Assembly (NCBI RefSeq): GCF_014196305.1
Contig: NZ_JACIDJ010000003.1
Span: 124,001 to 188,000 of the forward strand
Length of the DNA: 64,000 nucleotides
Direction of reading: 5' to 3'
Source: Roseococcus suduntuyensis
Lineage (GTDB): Bacteria; Pseudomonadota; Alphaproteobacteria; Acetobacterales; Acetobacteraceae
In this document: positions 43,457-51,560 of the stretch, piece by piece
Numbering within the stretch: the stretch's first letter is position 1
Layout: the number at the start of each line of letters is the position of its first letter
Notes under the pieces: generated by a model
Databases searched by the model: none
The model's input: the letters and a program-made list of their open reading frames with translations, nothing else
What the model was told of the DNA's origin: nothing
Made by a program: the position numbers and the translations under genes

Positions 43457-44212
43457 ATGAGCACCATCTCCATCGTCACCGGCGGCAACCGCGGCCTTGG
43501 CCGCAACGCCGCCATCAGCATCGCCCGCCACGGCGGCGACGTCATTCTCACCTATCGCCATGGCGCCGACGGCGCGCGGGCCGTGGTCGCGGAGATCGCG
43601 GCGCTTGGCCGGAAGGCCGTGGCGCTCCAGCTCGAGGTCGGCCACGTCGCCGCCCTTCCCGCCTTCGTCGATTCCGTGCGCGCGGCGCTTGCGGCGACCT
43701 GGGGCCGCGACACCTTCGATCATCTCGTGAACAACGCGGGCCACGGCGAGATGGCCGGCTTCGGCGAAACCACCGTCGAGCAGTTCGACGCGCTGTTCAA
43801 TGTCCACGTCAAGGGCGTCTTCTTCCTGACGCAGGCGCTGCTGCCGCTCATGGTGGATGGCGGCCGCATCGTGAACTTCTCGAGCGGCCTGACGCGGGTG
43901 TCCTACCCCGGCTTCTCGGCCTATTCGGCGGCCAAGGGCGCGGTCGAGGTCCTCACCCGCTACATGGCCAAGGAACTCGGCGGCCGCGGCATCACCGCCA
44001 ACACGGTGGCACCCGGCGCCATCGAGACCGACTTCCTGGGCGGCGCAGTCCGCGACACGCCGGCCTACAACGAGGCCTTCGCGAACGTGACCGCGCTGGG
44101 CCGCGTTGGTGTTCCCGATGACATCGGCCCGGCCATCGCGAGCCTCCTCGGGCCCGACAACCGCTGGATCACCGCGCAGCGCATCGAGATCTCGGGCGGC
44201 CAGAACATCTGA
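43457..44212 (+). CDS. Short-chain dehydrogenase/reductase
   Basis: A 251-residue classical SDR: cofactor motif TGGNRGLG (about 8-15), NNAG at about 92-95, catalytic Ser in NFSSGL and the YSAAK motif (Tyr about 155, Lys 159). The arginine-bearing loop after strand 2 (TYRHGAD) suggests NADP(H). AGGAG precedes the ATG. The substrate is unknown. It stands 185 bp after a tRNA gene and faces an AraC regulator, a common pairing when the regulator controls the SDR. Confidence 0.88.
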   Translation: MSTISIVTGGNRGLGRNAAISIARHGGDVILTYRHGADGARAVVAEIAALGRKAVALQLEVGHVAALPAFVDSVRAALAATWGRDTFDHLVNNAGHGEMAGFGETTVEQFDALFNVHVKGVFFLTQALLPLMVDGGRIVNFSSGLTRVSYPGFSAYSAAKGAVEVLTRYMAKELGGRGITANTVAPGAIETDFLGGAVRDTPAYNEAFANVTALGRVGVPDDIGPAIASLLGPDNRWITAQRIEISGGQNI

Positions 44213-44249
44213 TCCCGGGCATGCCCCACGCGGTCGCCCGCCCGCGCGC

Positions 44250-45143
44250 TCAAGCAGCCAGGTTGGTCCCGCTCCTGGCCTGCTTCATGTCGCGGGCGGG
44301 CGTCACCCCGAACACGCGGCCATATTCGCGGGTGAATTGCGGGATGCTCTCATAGCCCACGGCATAGGCCGCGTGGCTGGAGGCAATGCCCTCGGACAGC
44401 ATCATGCGCCGCGCCTCGATGAGGCGCAGCTGCTTCTGGAACTGGAGGGGCGACAGCGAGGTGACGGCGCGAAAGTGATGGTGGAAGGAGGAGGGGCTCA
44501 TCCCGGCAGCCTCTGCCAGCCGCTCGACACGGAGCGGCTGGGCATAGCCCTCCCGGATCATCGCCACCGCGCGGCCGATGCGCTGCGCATGGCTGCCCGC
44601 GACGCCGAGCGCGCGGATCGACGCGCCATGGCGGCCTGCCAAAAGCCAGAAATGCAGTTCGCGGACCAGCTGGTCCTTCAACACGGCAAGGGCCGCCGGG
44701 CGATCCAGCACGCGCAGGAGGCGCAGGGCCGCATCCGCGACCTCCGCATCGGTCGGGTCCACGCTGATGCGGGCCCCTGGCCCCTGCTGGACCATGCGCA
44801 TCTCCCTCGCGAGCGGCTCGATCACCGCCGGGTCGAGCTCGAGCACGAAGGAGTAGTAGGGAATGGCCAGGTCGGCGCGCGTGATCTGGCTGACGGTCGG
44901 CACGTCGGCCGCGATCAGCAGGGAGTCGCCGGCGCCGAAGTCGAAGCTCTCGCGGCCCATGGTCACGCGCTTGCGGCCCTGCAGGACGAGCGCCACCAGG
45001 GGGCGGTTGACGGCGTATTGCAGCTCGCTCGGGCGAGTGGCGCGCACGGTGGACAGTCCGGCCACCGGGGTTTGCGCGATGCCCAGCGCATCGGCATGCG
45101 CGTCCGAATGGCGGCGGACGGCGTCGAGAAGCGTCTGCGTCAT
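44250..45143 (-). CDS. AraC family regulator with AraC_N ligand domain
   Basis: A 297-residue regulator. Residues about 20-165 form the AraC N-terminal type I cupin-like domain (LVLQGRKRVTMG and the FGAGDSLLIAADVP strand are typical). The C-terminal 100 residues hold two helix-turn-helix motifs, VERLAEAAGMSPSSFHHHFRA-like at about 205-225 and AAYAVGYESIPQFTREYGRVFG at about 258-279. Relatives act on small alcohols or aldehydes and neighbour SDR or aldo-keto reductase genes, as here. Confidence 0.9.
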   Translation of the reverse strand: MTQTLLDAVRRHSDAHADALGIAQTPVAGLSTVRATRPSELQYAVNRPLVALVLQGRKRVTMGRESFDFGAGDSLLIAADVPTVSQITRADLAIPYYSFVLELDPAVIEPLAREMRMVQQGPGARISVDPTDAEVADAALRLLRVLDRPAALAVLKDQLVRELHFWLLAGRHGASIRALGVAGSHAQRIGRAVAMIREGYAQPLRVERLAEAAGMSPSSFHHHFRAVTSLSPLQFQKQLRLIEARRMMLSEGIASSHAAYAVGYESIPQFTREYGRVFGVTPARDMKQARSGTNLAA

Positions 45144-45299
45144 GGGCTTGAGACTATGGGATTGCGGCCGCCCGGCAAGCGACTTGGCGGATCGGGCAAG
45201 AACCCGGGCGCATCACGCCCGGGCGCGATACCGGATTCCGGCCCGGAAGGCCGCGCAGAGGGTTCGCGGGCGGCCGCCTCTGGCTCAATACTTAAAAAA

Positions 45300-45338
45300 A
45301 TGGTTGACCATTCGCGCGCGGCGCGGATAGTGAACCAT
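45300..45338 (+). promoter_or_regulatory. Promoter and palindromic operator of the arsR-type operon
   Basis: ATGGT-TG-ACCAT is a perfect palindrome at 45300-45311. It overlaps a -35-like TTGACC (45304-45309); 16 bases later GATAGT is a -10-like hexamer. The ATG follows so closely (45339) that the transcript would be nearly leaderless, and no ribosome site is seen. CCATATGG around the ATG is a second small dyad. In the same 195-bp divergent region, CCCGGGCG-N5-CGCCCGGG lies at 45203-45223. Confidence 0.45.
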
Positions 45339-45674
45339 ATGGATAAGCATTCCGCCCCGCTGGACCAGGTCTTCGCCGCACTGGCCGACCCCACGCGCCG
45401 TGCCCTGCTGGAACGCCTGGCGGCGGAGGACGGGCAGACCGTCTCCGCGCTGGCCGCGCCCATCGCCATGTCGCTGCCCGCCGTGATGAAGCACCTGGAT
45501 GTGCTGGAGGGCGCGCACCTCATCACCCGCCGCAAGACCGGCCGCACAGTGCATTGCCGGCTGGCGGCTTCCCCCATGGAGGACGCGATGGCCTGGCTCG
45601 CCCGCTACCAGCGCTTCTGGGCCGAGAGCCTGGATCGGCTGGCCGCCATCGTCGAAGCGAGGGACCCGACATGA
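45339..45674 (+). CDS. ArsR-family regulator (SRPBCC-associated type)
   Basis: A 111-residue winged-helix repressor. It opens with the family signature VFAALADPTRRALLERLA, followed by the recognition region ALAAPIAMSLPAVMKHLDVLEGAHLI and the wing RRKTGRTVHCRL. No metal-binding cysteine pair is visible, so it is not a metal sensor; it belongs to the group that accompanies AHSA1/SRPBCC genes. The start at 45339 is fixed by the M-D-K-H beginning; the longer frame upstream is antisense to the AraC gene. The next gene overlaps by 4 bp (ATGA). Confidence 0.9.
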   Translation: MDKHSAPLDQVFAALADPTRRALLERLAAEDGQTVSALAAPIAMSLPAVMKHLDVLEGAHLITRRKTGRTVHCRLAASPMEDAMAWLARYQRFWAESLDRLAAIVEARDPT

Positions 45675-46102
45675 ACGCCATCACCCCCAGCCTCACCCTC
45701 GTGCGCCGCTTCAAGGCCGCGCCCGAGCGCGTGTGGGAGGCCTGGACCAGCCCCGAGGTCATCGCCCTCTGGTTCGGCCCGCACCACACGCGGGTGGAAT
45801 CGGCGCGCGTGGACCTGCGGCCGGGCGGCGAGCTGAACGTGGTGCTGCGCGAGGACAATGGCGAGCGGCACGAGACAAAGGCCGTGTTCGAGGTGATCGA
45901 GCCGCCGCGCCGGCTGGTGCTGGCCTGGTGCTGGGCCTCGACGCCCGAGCGCGTCTCGCGCCTCACGGTCGTGCTGCGCGCGGTGGAGGAGGGCACGGAA
46001 CTCACCCTCACCCATGACCGCTTCGCCGACGAGACCACCGCGACCAACCACCGCCGCGGCTGGACCGAGGCGCTGGAGCGCCTGCTGGCCCAGCTGGGCT
46101 GA
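45671..46102 (+). CDS. SRPBCC (AHSA1-like) domain protein
   Basis: A 143-residue single-domain protein of the activator-of-Hsp90 C-terminal-like START/SRPBCC family. Signatures are LVRRFKAAPERVWEAWTSPE, LWFGP, RVDLRPGGELNV and FEVIEPPRRLVLAW, ending with a C-terminal helix GWTEALERLLAQ. These proteins have a deep hydrophobic cavity and probably bind a lipophilic ligand. It overlaps the ArsR gene by 4 bp. The coupling suggests the regulator and the binding protein respond to the same compound. Confidence 0.85.
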   Translation: MNAITPSLTLVRRFKAAPERVWEAWTSPEVIALWFGPHHTRVESARVDLRPGGELNVVLREDNGERHETKAVFEVIEPPRRLVLAWCWASTPERVSRLTVVLRAVEEGTELTLTHDRFADETTATNHRRGWTEALERLLAQLG

Positions 46103-46132
46103 ACACGAACCACCAGGAAGGAAGGAAGCACC

Positions 46133-47095
46133 ATGGACACCCACCACCAAGCCCGCGCGGCCGACACCGAATTGCGCATGACCCGCCGCCTGCCCGCCCC
46201 GCCCGAACAGGTCTTCCGCGCCTGGACCAGCGCCGGGGAGCTGCGCGAATGGTTCGGCCCCAAGGGCATGACCCTCACGGCCTGCGAGGTCGAACCGCGC
46301 GTGGGCGGCCGCTTCCTGACGCGGCTGGGCGACCCTTCGGGCGAGGAATGCGGCGGCCTCGGCTTCATCGAGGCGATCGAGGCGCCGCGCCGCCTGGTGA
46401 TGCGGCTGGACGAGGCGGCGGGCAGCCCCCTGCCCGGCGCGCGCCTCGCCCTCACCTTCACGCCCGAGGCGGGCGGCACCCGCCTCGACATCCACTGGTC
46501 CCACCCCACGGCGGAGATGCGCGCGGCGCATGAGGCCATAGGCTTCGAACGCGGCTGGGGCGAGATGATGGACCGCCTCACCGCCTTCGTGACATGCCCG
46601 ACCCAGATGTGCCCCATGGGCACGCCGCCCGCCCATGGCCACGGCTGGCTGCACCGCTTCCTGGGCGAATGGGACTACACGGGCGAGTTCATGGGGCCCG
46701 ATGGCCAGAGCTTCACCGGCAAGGGCACGGAGCGGGTCCGCTCCCTCGGCGGCTATTGGATCATGGGCGAATCGCTGGGGGAGATGCCCGGCGGCGGCGG
46801 CGAGGCGCATTGCGTCATCACCCTCGGCTACGACCCGGTGCGGCAGCGCTTCATCGGCAGCTGGGTGGGGTCCATGATGTGGCACCTGTCCATCTATGAC
46901 GGCACGCTCTCCGAGGATGGGCGCGAGCTGGTGCTGGAAAGCGAAGGCCCCGCCTTCACCGGCGAGGGCACCGCCCTCTACCGCGACGTCATGGTCTGGG
47001 AGGATGAGGACCATCGCCGCATGGAAACCTCCGTGCGCGGCGCCGACGGCGGATGGACGCGGCTGATGGTGCTGCGACACGGCCGCCGGGCCTGA
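46133..47095 (+). CDS. Fusion of SRPBCC (AHSA1-like) and DUF1579 domains
   Basis: A 320-residue two-domain protein. Residues about 12-158 repeat the SRPBCC pattern of the preceding gene ([49 protein letters not shown]). Residues about 165-318 match DUF1579: [48 protein letters not shown] and a final beta strand. DUF1579 is also a lipocalin-like barrel. A linker with CPTQMCPMG joins them. It starts 30 bp after the single-domain gene with GGAAGGAAG upstream. The function is unknown. Confidence 0.8.
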   Translation: MDTHHQARAADTELRMTRRLPAPPEQVFRAWTSAGELREWFGPKGMTLTACEVEPRVGGRFLTRLGDPSGEECGGLGFIEAIEAPRRLVMRLDEAAGSPLPGARLALTFTPEAGGTRLDIHWSHPTAEMRAAHEAIGFERGWGEMMDRLTAFVTCPTQMCPMGTPPAHGHGWLHRFLGEWDYTGEFMGPDGQSFTGKGTERVRSLGGYWIMGESLGEMPGGGGEAHCVITLGYDPVRQRFIGSWVGSMMWHLSIYDGTLSEDGRELVLESEGPAFTGEGTALYRDVMVWEDEDHRRMETSVRGADGGWTRLMVLRHGRRA

Positions 47096-47099
47096 GAAA

Positions 47100-47189
47100 G
47101 GGGCGGGCGGCGCCATCCCCCTGGTGCCACCCGCCCCCGCGGCCAGCCCCGATGCCCCCTTGCACCCCCCGGTGCCCGGGGCTGGCCGC
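47100..47189. terminator. Two long consecutive hairpins
   Basis: First: 47100-47115 pairs 47122-47137, 16 bp with one mismatch and loop TCCCCC, starting five bases after the stop codon of the fusion gene. Second: GCGGCCAGCCCCG (47139-47151) pairs CGGGGCTGGCCGC (47177-47189), 13 perfect pairs with a 25-base loop. No T-tract. They separate the SRPBCC operon from the acpXL operon; the rest of the gap to 47298 holds the acpXL leader with GGAG. Confidence 0.6.
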
Positions 47190-47298
47190 CACACCTGTGG
47201 TAACGCTTGGTCACATGAGCCCCGCGCGGGGCGCGCTGGACAGCGGGGCCACAAAGCGCCAAAGACAGCGCCTCATTCCCAATACGGAGCCCGTCGCC

Positions 47299-47595
47299 AT
47301 GTCCTCGGCGCCGCCTGCCAATGCCTTCGACACCATCGCGGAGATCATCGCCGAGACGGCGAATGTGGACCGCGCGAAGATCACGCCCGAGGCGCATGTC
47401 ATCAATGACCTGGGCATCGACAGCCTCGACTTCCTCGACATCGTCTTCGAGATCGACAAGCGCTTCGGCGTGAAGGTGCCGGTCGAGGCCTGGACCGAGC
47501 AGGTCAATTCCGGCAAGGCCCCGGCCGAGCAGTTCTTCGTGATGGGCAGCCTGGCCACGCGCATCGAGGAACTCGTGGCCGCCAAGCAGGGCTGA
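47299..47595 (+). CDS. acpXL: Acyl carrier protein AcpXL-like
   Basis: A 98-residue carrier started at ATG 47299. The phosphopantetheine site is [10 protein letters not shown] (Ser42). Beyond the usual ACP, it has the AcpXL pattern: [24 protein letters not shown]-like first helix, [16 protein letters not shown], and the extra C-terminal [16 protein letters not shown] stretch that plain AcpP lacks. AcpXL carries the 27-hydroxyoctacosanoyl chain put on lipid A in rhizobia and relatives. The three genes that follow belong to the same cluster type. Confidence 0.85.
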   Translation: MSSAPPANAFDTIAEIIAETANVDRAKITPEAHVINDLGIDSLDFLDIVFEIDKRFGVKVPVEAWTEQVNSGKAPAEQFFVMGSLATRIEELVAAKQG

Positions 47596-47598
47596 GCC

Positions 47599-48048
47599 TT
47601 GCGCCTCGAATATTTCGAGATGGTGGACCGCGTGCTGGAGCGCGAGGCGGACCGCCTCGTGGCGCTGGCGCGCGTGCCCGAGGAAAGCCCCGTCTTCGAG
47701 GGTCATTTCCCCGGCTTCCCCCTGCTGCCCGGCGTGCTGATGGTGGAGGCCATGGCCCAGACCGCCGGCTGGCTGGTCGTGGCGCGGCATGGCTTCACCC
47801 GCATGGCCGTGCTGGCCAAGGTGAGCGAGGCCAAGCTGCGCGGCATGGTCAGGCCCGGCGCGGAACTGACCGTGACGGCCGAGCTGATCCATGACGGTTC
47901 GGGCTATGCCGTGCTGCGGGGCGCGGTGAACGAGGGCACTCCCCGCGTGGCCGAGGCGGAACTCACCCTCAAGACCCTGGCCTTCCCCGCCCCCGGGCTG
48001 GAACCCGCGCTGCGGGCGCGCGCCACCGCCATTGGCCTGCTGCCATGA
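47599..48048 (+). CDS. 3-hydroxyacyl-ACP dehydratase, FabZ-like (XL cluster)
   Basis: A 149-residue hotdog dehydratase. The start is TTG at 47599, 3 bp after acpXL. The active site is FEGHFPGFPLLPGVLMVEAMAQ-like with His36 and Glu50, the FabZ arrangement. It differs from housekeeping FabZ in the rest of the chain. It would dehydrate 3-hydroxyacyl-AcpXL during very-long-chain elongation. Its end overlaps the next gene by 4 bp. Confidence 0.85.
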   Translation: MRLEYFEMVDRVLEREADRLVALARVPEESPVFEGHFPGFPLLPGVLMVEAMAQTAGWLVVARHGFTRMAVLAKVSEAKLRGMVRPGAELTVTAELIHDGSGYAVLRGAVNEGTPRVAEAELTLKTLAFPAPGLEPALRARATAIGLLP

Positions 48049-49103
48049 CGCCCGTCATGGTGACGGGGGTGGGCCTCATCTCCAGCCATGGCGAGGGGCG
48101 CGGCGTGCATACCCCCCTCCTGGCCGGCGGCGCGGCCCCCGTGCTGGCGCGCGCCAAGGATGCGCCCTGCGACATCCATCCCACCCCCGAATTGCCGCTG
48201 GACCGCTTCATCCCGCGCCGCGAGATGCGGCAGATGGAGCCCTGGCAGCGCATCGGCGTGCACGCGGCCGGCATCGCCATCGAGGAGGCCGGGCTCAAGC
48301 CCCAGGTCGCCCGCATGGATGTGACGGTGGCCGCCGGCGGGGGCGAGCGCGACGCCGCGCTGGACGCCGCCATCCTGGCCGCGAAGCCTGGCCCGGCCGG
48401 GGTCCACAAGATGCTGCTGGAGGGGCTGCGGCCCACCCTGTTCCTGGCGCAATTGCCCAATTTGCTGGCGGGCTCCATCTCCATCACCCATGGCGTGGCG
48501 GGCTCCTCCCGCACCCTGATGGGCGAGGAGGTGGCCGGCGCCGAGGCCGCGCGCGTGGCGGCACGGCGCGTGGCGGCCGGCACCTCGCCCCTGGCCCTGA
48601 CGGGCGCGGCCATGACCAGCGACCGGCCGGAGCTGCTGCTGCTCTATGGCTTCGGCGGCGCGCTGCACCAGGGCCCCTGGGCGCCGCTGCCCGAACGCCA
48701 GGGCATGGTGCTGGGCTCGGTCGCCGCCTTCCTGACGCTGGAGCCGGAAGGCGCCAACCCCGCCCCGCTGGCGCGGCTCACCGCCATCGAGACCAGCCAG
48801 GGCCGGCCCGAGGGGCGCGTGGCGCGGCTGCGCGCGCTGCTGGGCCGCATGGGGGCGGCGCCGGACATGATCATCTCCACCGCCTCCGGCGCGCCCGCCG
48901 CCACGGCGGATGAACTGGCCGCCCTGCCCCGCGCGCCCGACCTCTTCACGGCCGACCTCTTCGGCCATTCGGCCGAGGCCGCCTTCCCGGCGGGCCTGGC
49001 GCTGGCCACATACGCGATCGCCGAGGGGCGCGCGCGGCGCGTCCTGGTCACGGGGTGCGGACAATGGCGCGGCGAGGCCGCGGCGGTGCTGGAGGCGATC
49101 TGA
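48045..49103 (+). CDS. Ketosynthase-like protein lacking the active-site cysteine
   Basis: A 352-residue thiolase-fold protein placed as FabF2XL in the rhizobial cluster. N-terminal VMVTGVGLISSHGEG and C-terminal TGCGQWRGE match beta-ketoacyl synthases, but the nucleophile region reads THGVAGSSRTL (about 148-158) with no cysteine, and the first catalytic histidine motif is replaced by ISTASGAPA. A GHSAEAAF motif remains near the place of the second histidine. It is about 50 residues short. It probably pairs with the active ketosynthase next door, as chain-length factors do in type II polyketide synthases. Confidence 0.78.
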   Translation: MTPVMVTGVGLISSHGEGRGVHTPLLAGGAAPVLARAKDAPCDIHPTPELPLDRFIPRREMRQMEPWQRIGVHAAGIAIEEAGLKPQVARMDVTVAAGGGERDAALDAAILAAKPGPAGVHKMLLEGLRPTLFLAQLPNLLAGSISITHGVAGSSRTLMGEEVAGAEAARVAARRVAAGTSPLALTGAAMTSDRPELLLLYGFGGALHQGPWAPLPERQGMVLGSVAAFLTLEPEGANPAPLARLTAIETSQGRPEGRVARLRALLGRMGAAPDMIISTASGAPAATADELAALPRAPDLFTADLFGHSAEAAFPAGLALATYAIAEGRARRVLVTGCGQWRGEAAAVLEAI

Positions 49104-50317
49104 TGCGTGTGGCGGTCACGGGAATCGGGATGGTCACGGCGGTGGGCCGGGACGCGGCGTCGAGCTGGGCCGCCATCCGTGCCGGGCGCTCCGGCGTGCG
49201 CGACATCACGCGCTTCGACACCACAGGAATGAAGGCGCGGGTCGCCGCCTGCGTGGACTATCCGGAAGACGCTTCCGGCACGCCGCTGGTCGCGCCCGAA
49301 CGCCTGCGTCGCATGGGTGAGGCCGCCATCGCCGAGGCGCTGGCCCAGGCGGGGCTGTCGGGCCCCTTCCCCGGCCCGCTCTGCTTCGGCCTGCCGCCCG
49401 TCGAGATCGAATGGCCGCAGCGCCTGGCCTTGGGCGCGCCGGACCATGCGGGAATGATCGCAGCCGGCGCCGGGATCGCCAGTCATTACCAGGACTTCCT
49501 GCTGGGCGGCGTGGCCACCTGGCTTGCCGAGCGCTTCGAGACCCAGGGCGTGCCCCAGGCCGTGACCACCGCCTGCGCCTCCGGCGCCTCCGCCATCCAG
49601 CTCGCCATCGAGGCCATCCGGCGCGGCGAGGCGGATTGCGCCATCGCGGGCGGGGCCGAGGCCTCGCTGCAGCCCGAGGCCTTCATCCGCTTCGGCCTGT
49701 TGCAGGCGCTGTCCGGCCGCAACGAGCCGCCCGAGGCGGTCTCGCGCCCCTTCACCAAGTCGCGCGACGGCTTCGTGATGGGCGATGGCGCGGGGGCGCT
49801 GGTGCTGGAGAGCGAGGCCCATGCCCGCGCGCGGGGTGCGACCATCCTGGGCTATATCCTGGGCGTGGGCGAGGCGGCGGACACCTTCCACCGCACCCGC
49901 TCCTCGCCGGACGGGCATGCCATCGTGGCGGCCATGGAGCGCGCGCTGGCCGATGCGGGGCTGACGCCAAGGGATGTTGGCTACATCAACGCCCATGGCA
50001 CCTCCACGCCCGAGAACGACAAGATGGAGACGCTGGCGGCAAAGCTGGTGTTTGGCGCCGAGGCTGCGCCGCCCATTTCCTCGACCAAGTCCATGATCGG
50101 CCACACGCTCTCGGCCGCGGGCGCGATCGAGGCGGGCGTGTGCCTGCTCGCCCTGCGGGACCAGTTCCTGCCGCCCACCATCAACCAGGACGACCCGGAC
50201 CCCGAGATCGGCATGGACACGGTGCCGGTGGGAAGGCCGCATGGGTTCCGGGCGGCGCTGTCGAACAGCTTCGGGTTCGGTGGGCAGAATGTGTGCGTGG
50301 TGGTGGGCGCGGCCTGA
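49103..50317 (+). CDS. Beta-ketoacyl-ACP synthase II-like (XL cluster)
   Basis: A 404-residue condensing enzyme started at ATG 49103, overlapping the preceding stop by one base (TGATG). The full catalytic set is present: TTACASG (Cys158), NAHGTST (His298), Lys329 in SSTKSM and GHTLSAAG (His334), with C-terminal NSFGFGGQN. It elongates acyl-AcpXL with malonyl units and corresponds to FabF1XL. The cluster's usual dehydrogenase and acyltransferase (LpxXL) do not follow; a repeat array and leuB do. Confidence 0.9.
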   Translation: MRVAVTGIGMVTAVGRDAASSWAAIRAGRSGVRDITRFDTTGMKARVAACVDYPEDASGTPLVAPERLRRMGEAAIAEALAQAGLSGPFPGPLCFGLPPVEIEWPQRLALGAPDHAGMIAAGAGIASHYQDFLLGGVATWLAERFETQGVPQAVTTACASGASAIQLAIEAIRRGEADCAIAGGAEASLQPEAFIRFGLLQALSGRNEPPEAVSRPFTKSRDGFVMGDGAGALVLESEAHARARGATILGYILGVGEAADTFHRTRSSPDGHAIVAAMERALADAGLTPRDVGYINAHGTSTPENDKMETLAAKLVFGAEAAPPISSTKSMIGHTLSAAGAIEAGVCLLALRDQFLPPTINQDDPDPEIGMDTVPVGRPHGFRAALSNSFGFGGQNVCVVVGAA

Positions 50318-50326
50318 GCTGAACAG

Positions 50327-50470
50327 CTGATTCAGCGCTTCGGCTCCGCCTTCACGCATCAGGCAATGTCATTGAGCGACTGATTCAGCGCTCCGGCTCC
50401 GCCTGCGCGCATCAGGCAATGTCATTGAGCGACTGATTCAGCGCTCCGGCTCCGCCTGCGCGCATCAGGC
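50327..50470. repeat. 53-bp tandem repeat, 2.7 copies
   Basis: Units begin CTGATTCAGCGCT at 50327, 50380 and 50433 (the last cut at 50470). The second and third are identical where they overlap; the first has three substitutions. Each unit can fold through CTGAT...ATCAG and AGCGC...GCGC pairings. It fills the gap between the ketosynthase end and the leuB end (convergent); leuB's stop codon begins two bases further. Confidence 0.85.
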
Positions 50471-50471
50471 G

Positions 50472-51560
50472 CTATAGACACCCCAACACCGCATCCCCCA
50501 TCGCCGCCGTCCCCAGCACCGCCTCGCCGGGCGCCGCGATGTCCGCCGTGCGGGCGCCCTGCGCCAGGGCGCGCTCCACCGCGGCTTCCAGATGCGCCGC
50601 ATCCTCGGGCCGCCCGGCACTCCAGCGCAGCAGCAGCGCCACCGAGAGGATGGACCCCAGCGGGTTCGCCACCCCCTGCCCCGCGATGTCGGGCGCCGAG
50701 CCATGCACCGGCTCATAGAGCGCGCGCCGGCGCCCCGACGCGTCCGGCGCGGACAGTGACGCCGAGGGCAGCATGCCCAGGCTGCCGATGATGGCGCCCG
50801 CCGCGTCGCTCAGCAGGTCACCGAACAGGTTGTCGGTCACGATCACGTCGAAGCGGCGCGGGCTGCGCGCCAGCTGCATCGCGCAATTGTCGGCCAGCAT
50901 GTGTTCCAGCGTCACATCCGGGAATTCGCGCGCGTGCAGCGCGCCCACCACCTGGCGCCACAGCGCGCCGGCCTCCATCACATTGGCCTTGTCCACGCTG
51001 GTGACGTGGTTGCGCCGCGTGCGCGCCAGCTCGAAGGCGAAGCGGGCGGCGCGGGTGATCTGCGCCTCGGTGTAGCTGTGGGTGTTGATGCCGCGCCTGG
51101 TTCCATCCGGCAGCGTCTCCACCCCGCGCGGCTCACCGAAATAGATGCCGGCGGTCAGTTCGCGCACGAAGATCAGGTCCACATGCTCGGTGATGCGGGG
51201 CTTGTAGGGGCTGGCCTCGGTCAGCGCCGCCGGCATCTTCACGGGCCGGAGATTGGCGAAGAGGTCCAGCGCGCCCCGCATCCGCAGCAGCGATCCCTTG
51301 CGGCGTTCCTCGGGCGGCACGGCGGCGGCCTGGTCCAGGCTGCCCGTGGCGCCGAAGAGGATGGCGTCGGCACCCAGGATTTGCGCCCAGGTCTCGTCGG
51401 GCATCATGGTGCCGTGGCGGCGCCAGTTCTCCATGCCGAAAGTGCGGTGGGTGATGTCGAGCGCGAGGCCACGGTGGCGCGCGAACCAATCCAGCACGCG
51501 CAGGCCCTGTTCCGTGACCTCGGTGCCCACGCCATCCCCGGGCAGGACGAGCAGCTTCAC
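50472..51560 (-). CDS. leuB: 3-isopropylmalate dehydrogenase
   Basis: A 362-residue NAD-dependent beta-decarboxylating dehydrogenase. N-terminal LVLPGDGVGTEV, substrate arginines in LLRMRGALDLFANLRPV, the catalytic tyrosine region THSYTEAQI, Lys in SVDKANV, metal aspartates in VTDNLFGDLLSDAAG, and the NAD-binding EPVHGSAPDIAG are all visible. The beginning of the malate-family loop is slightly unusual (THSYTEAQITR rather than EMRYSE-like), which resembles tartrate dehydrogenase-type members, so a related beta-hydroxyacid is possible. It overlaps leuD by 4 bp, which favours leucine synthesis. Confidence 0.82.
   Translation of the reverse strand: MKLLVLPGDGVGTEVTEQGLRVLDWFARHRGLALDITHRTFGMENWRRHGTMMPDETWAQILGADAILFGATGSLDQAAAVPPEERRKGSLLRMRGALDLFANLRPVKMPAALTEASPYKPRITEHVDLIFVRELTAGIYFGEPRGVETLPDGTRRGINTHSYTEAQITRAARFAFELARTRRNHVTSVDKANVMEAGALWRQVVGALHAREFPDVTLEHMLADNCAMQLARSPRRFDVIVTDNLFGDLLSDAAGAIIGSLGMLPSASLSAPDASGRRRALYEPVHGSAPDIAGQGVANPLGSILSVALLLRWSAGRPEDAAHLEAAVERALAQGARTADIAAPGEAVLGTAAMGDAVLGCL

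Noticed and set aside
43187-44212. Integrated element at the tRNA-Leu gene
   Set aside because: No integrase, no excisionase, and no direct repeat of the tRNA 3' end seen downstream.
45339-45674. Metal-responsive (arsenic) regulator
   Set aside because: The ArsR-like protein lacks the metal-binding cysteine pair and is coupled to SRPBCC genes, not to efflux or arsenate reductase genes.
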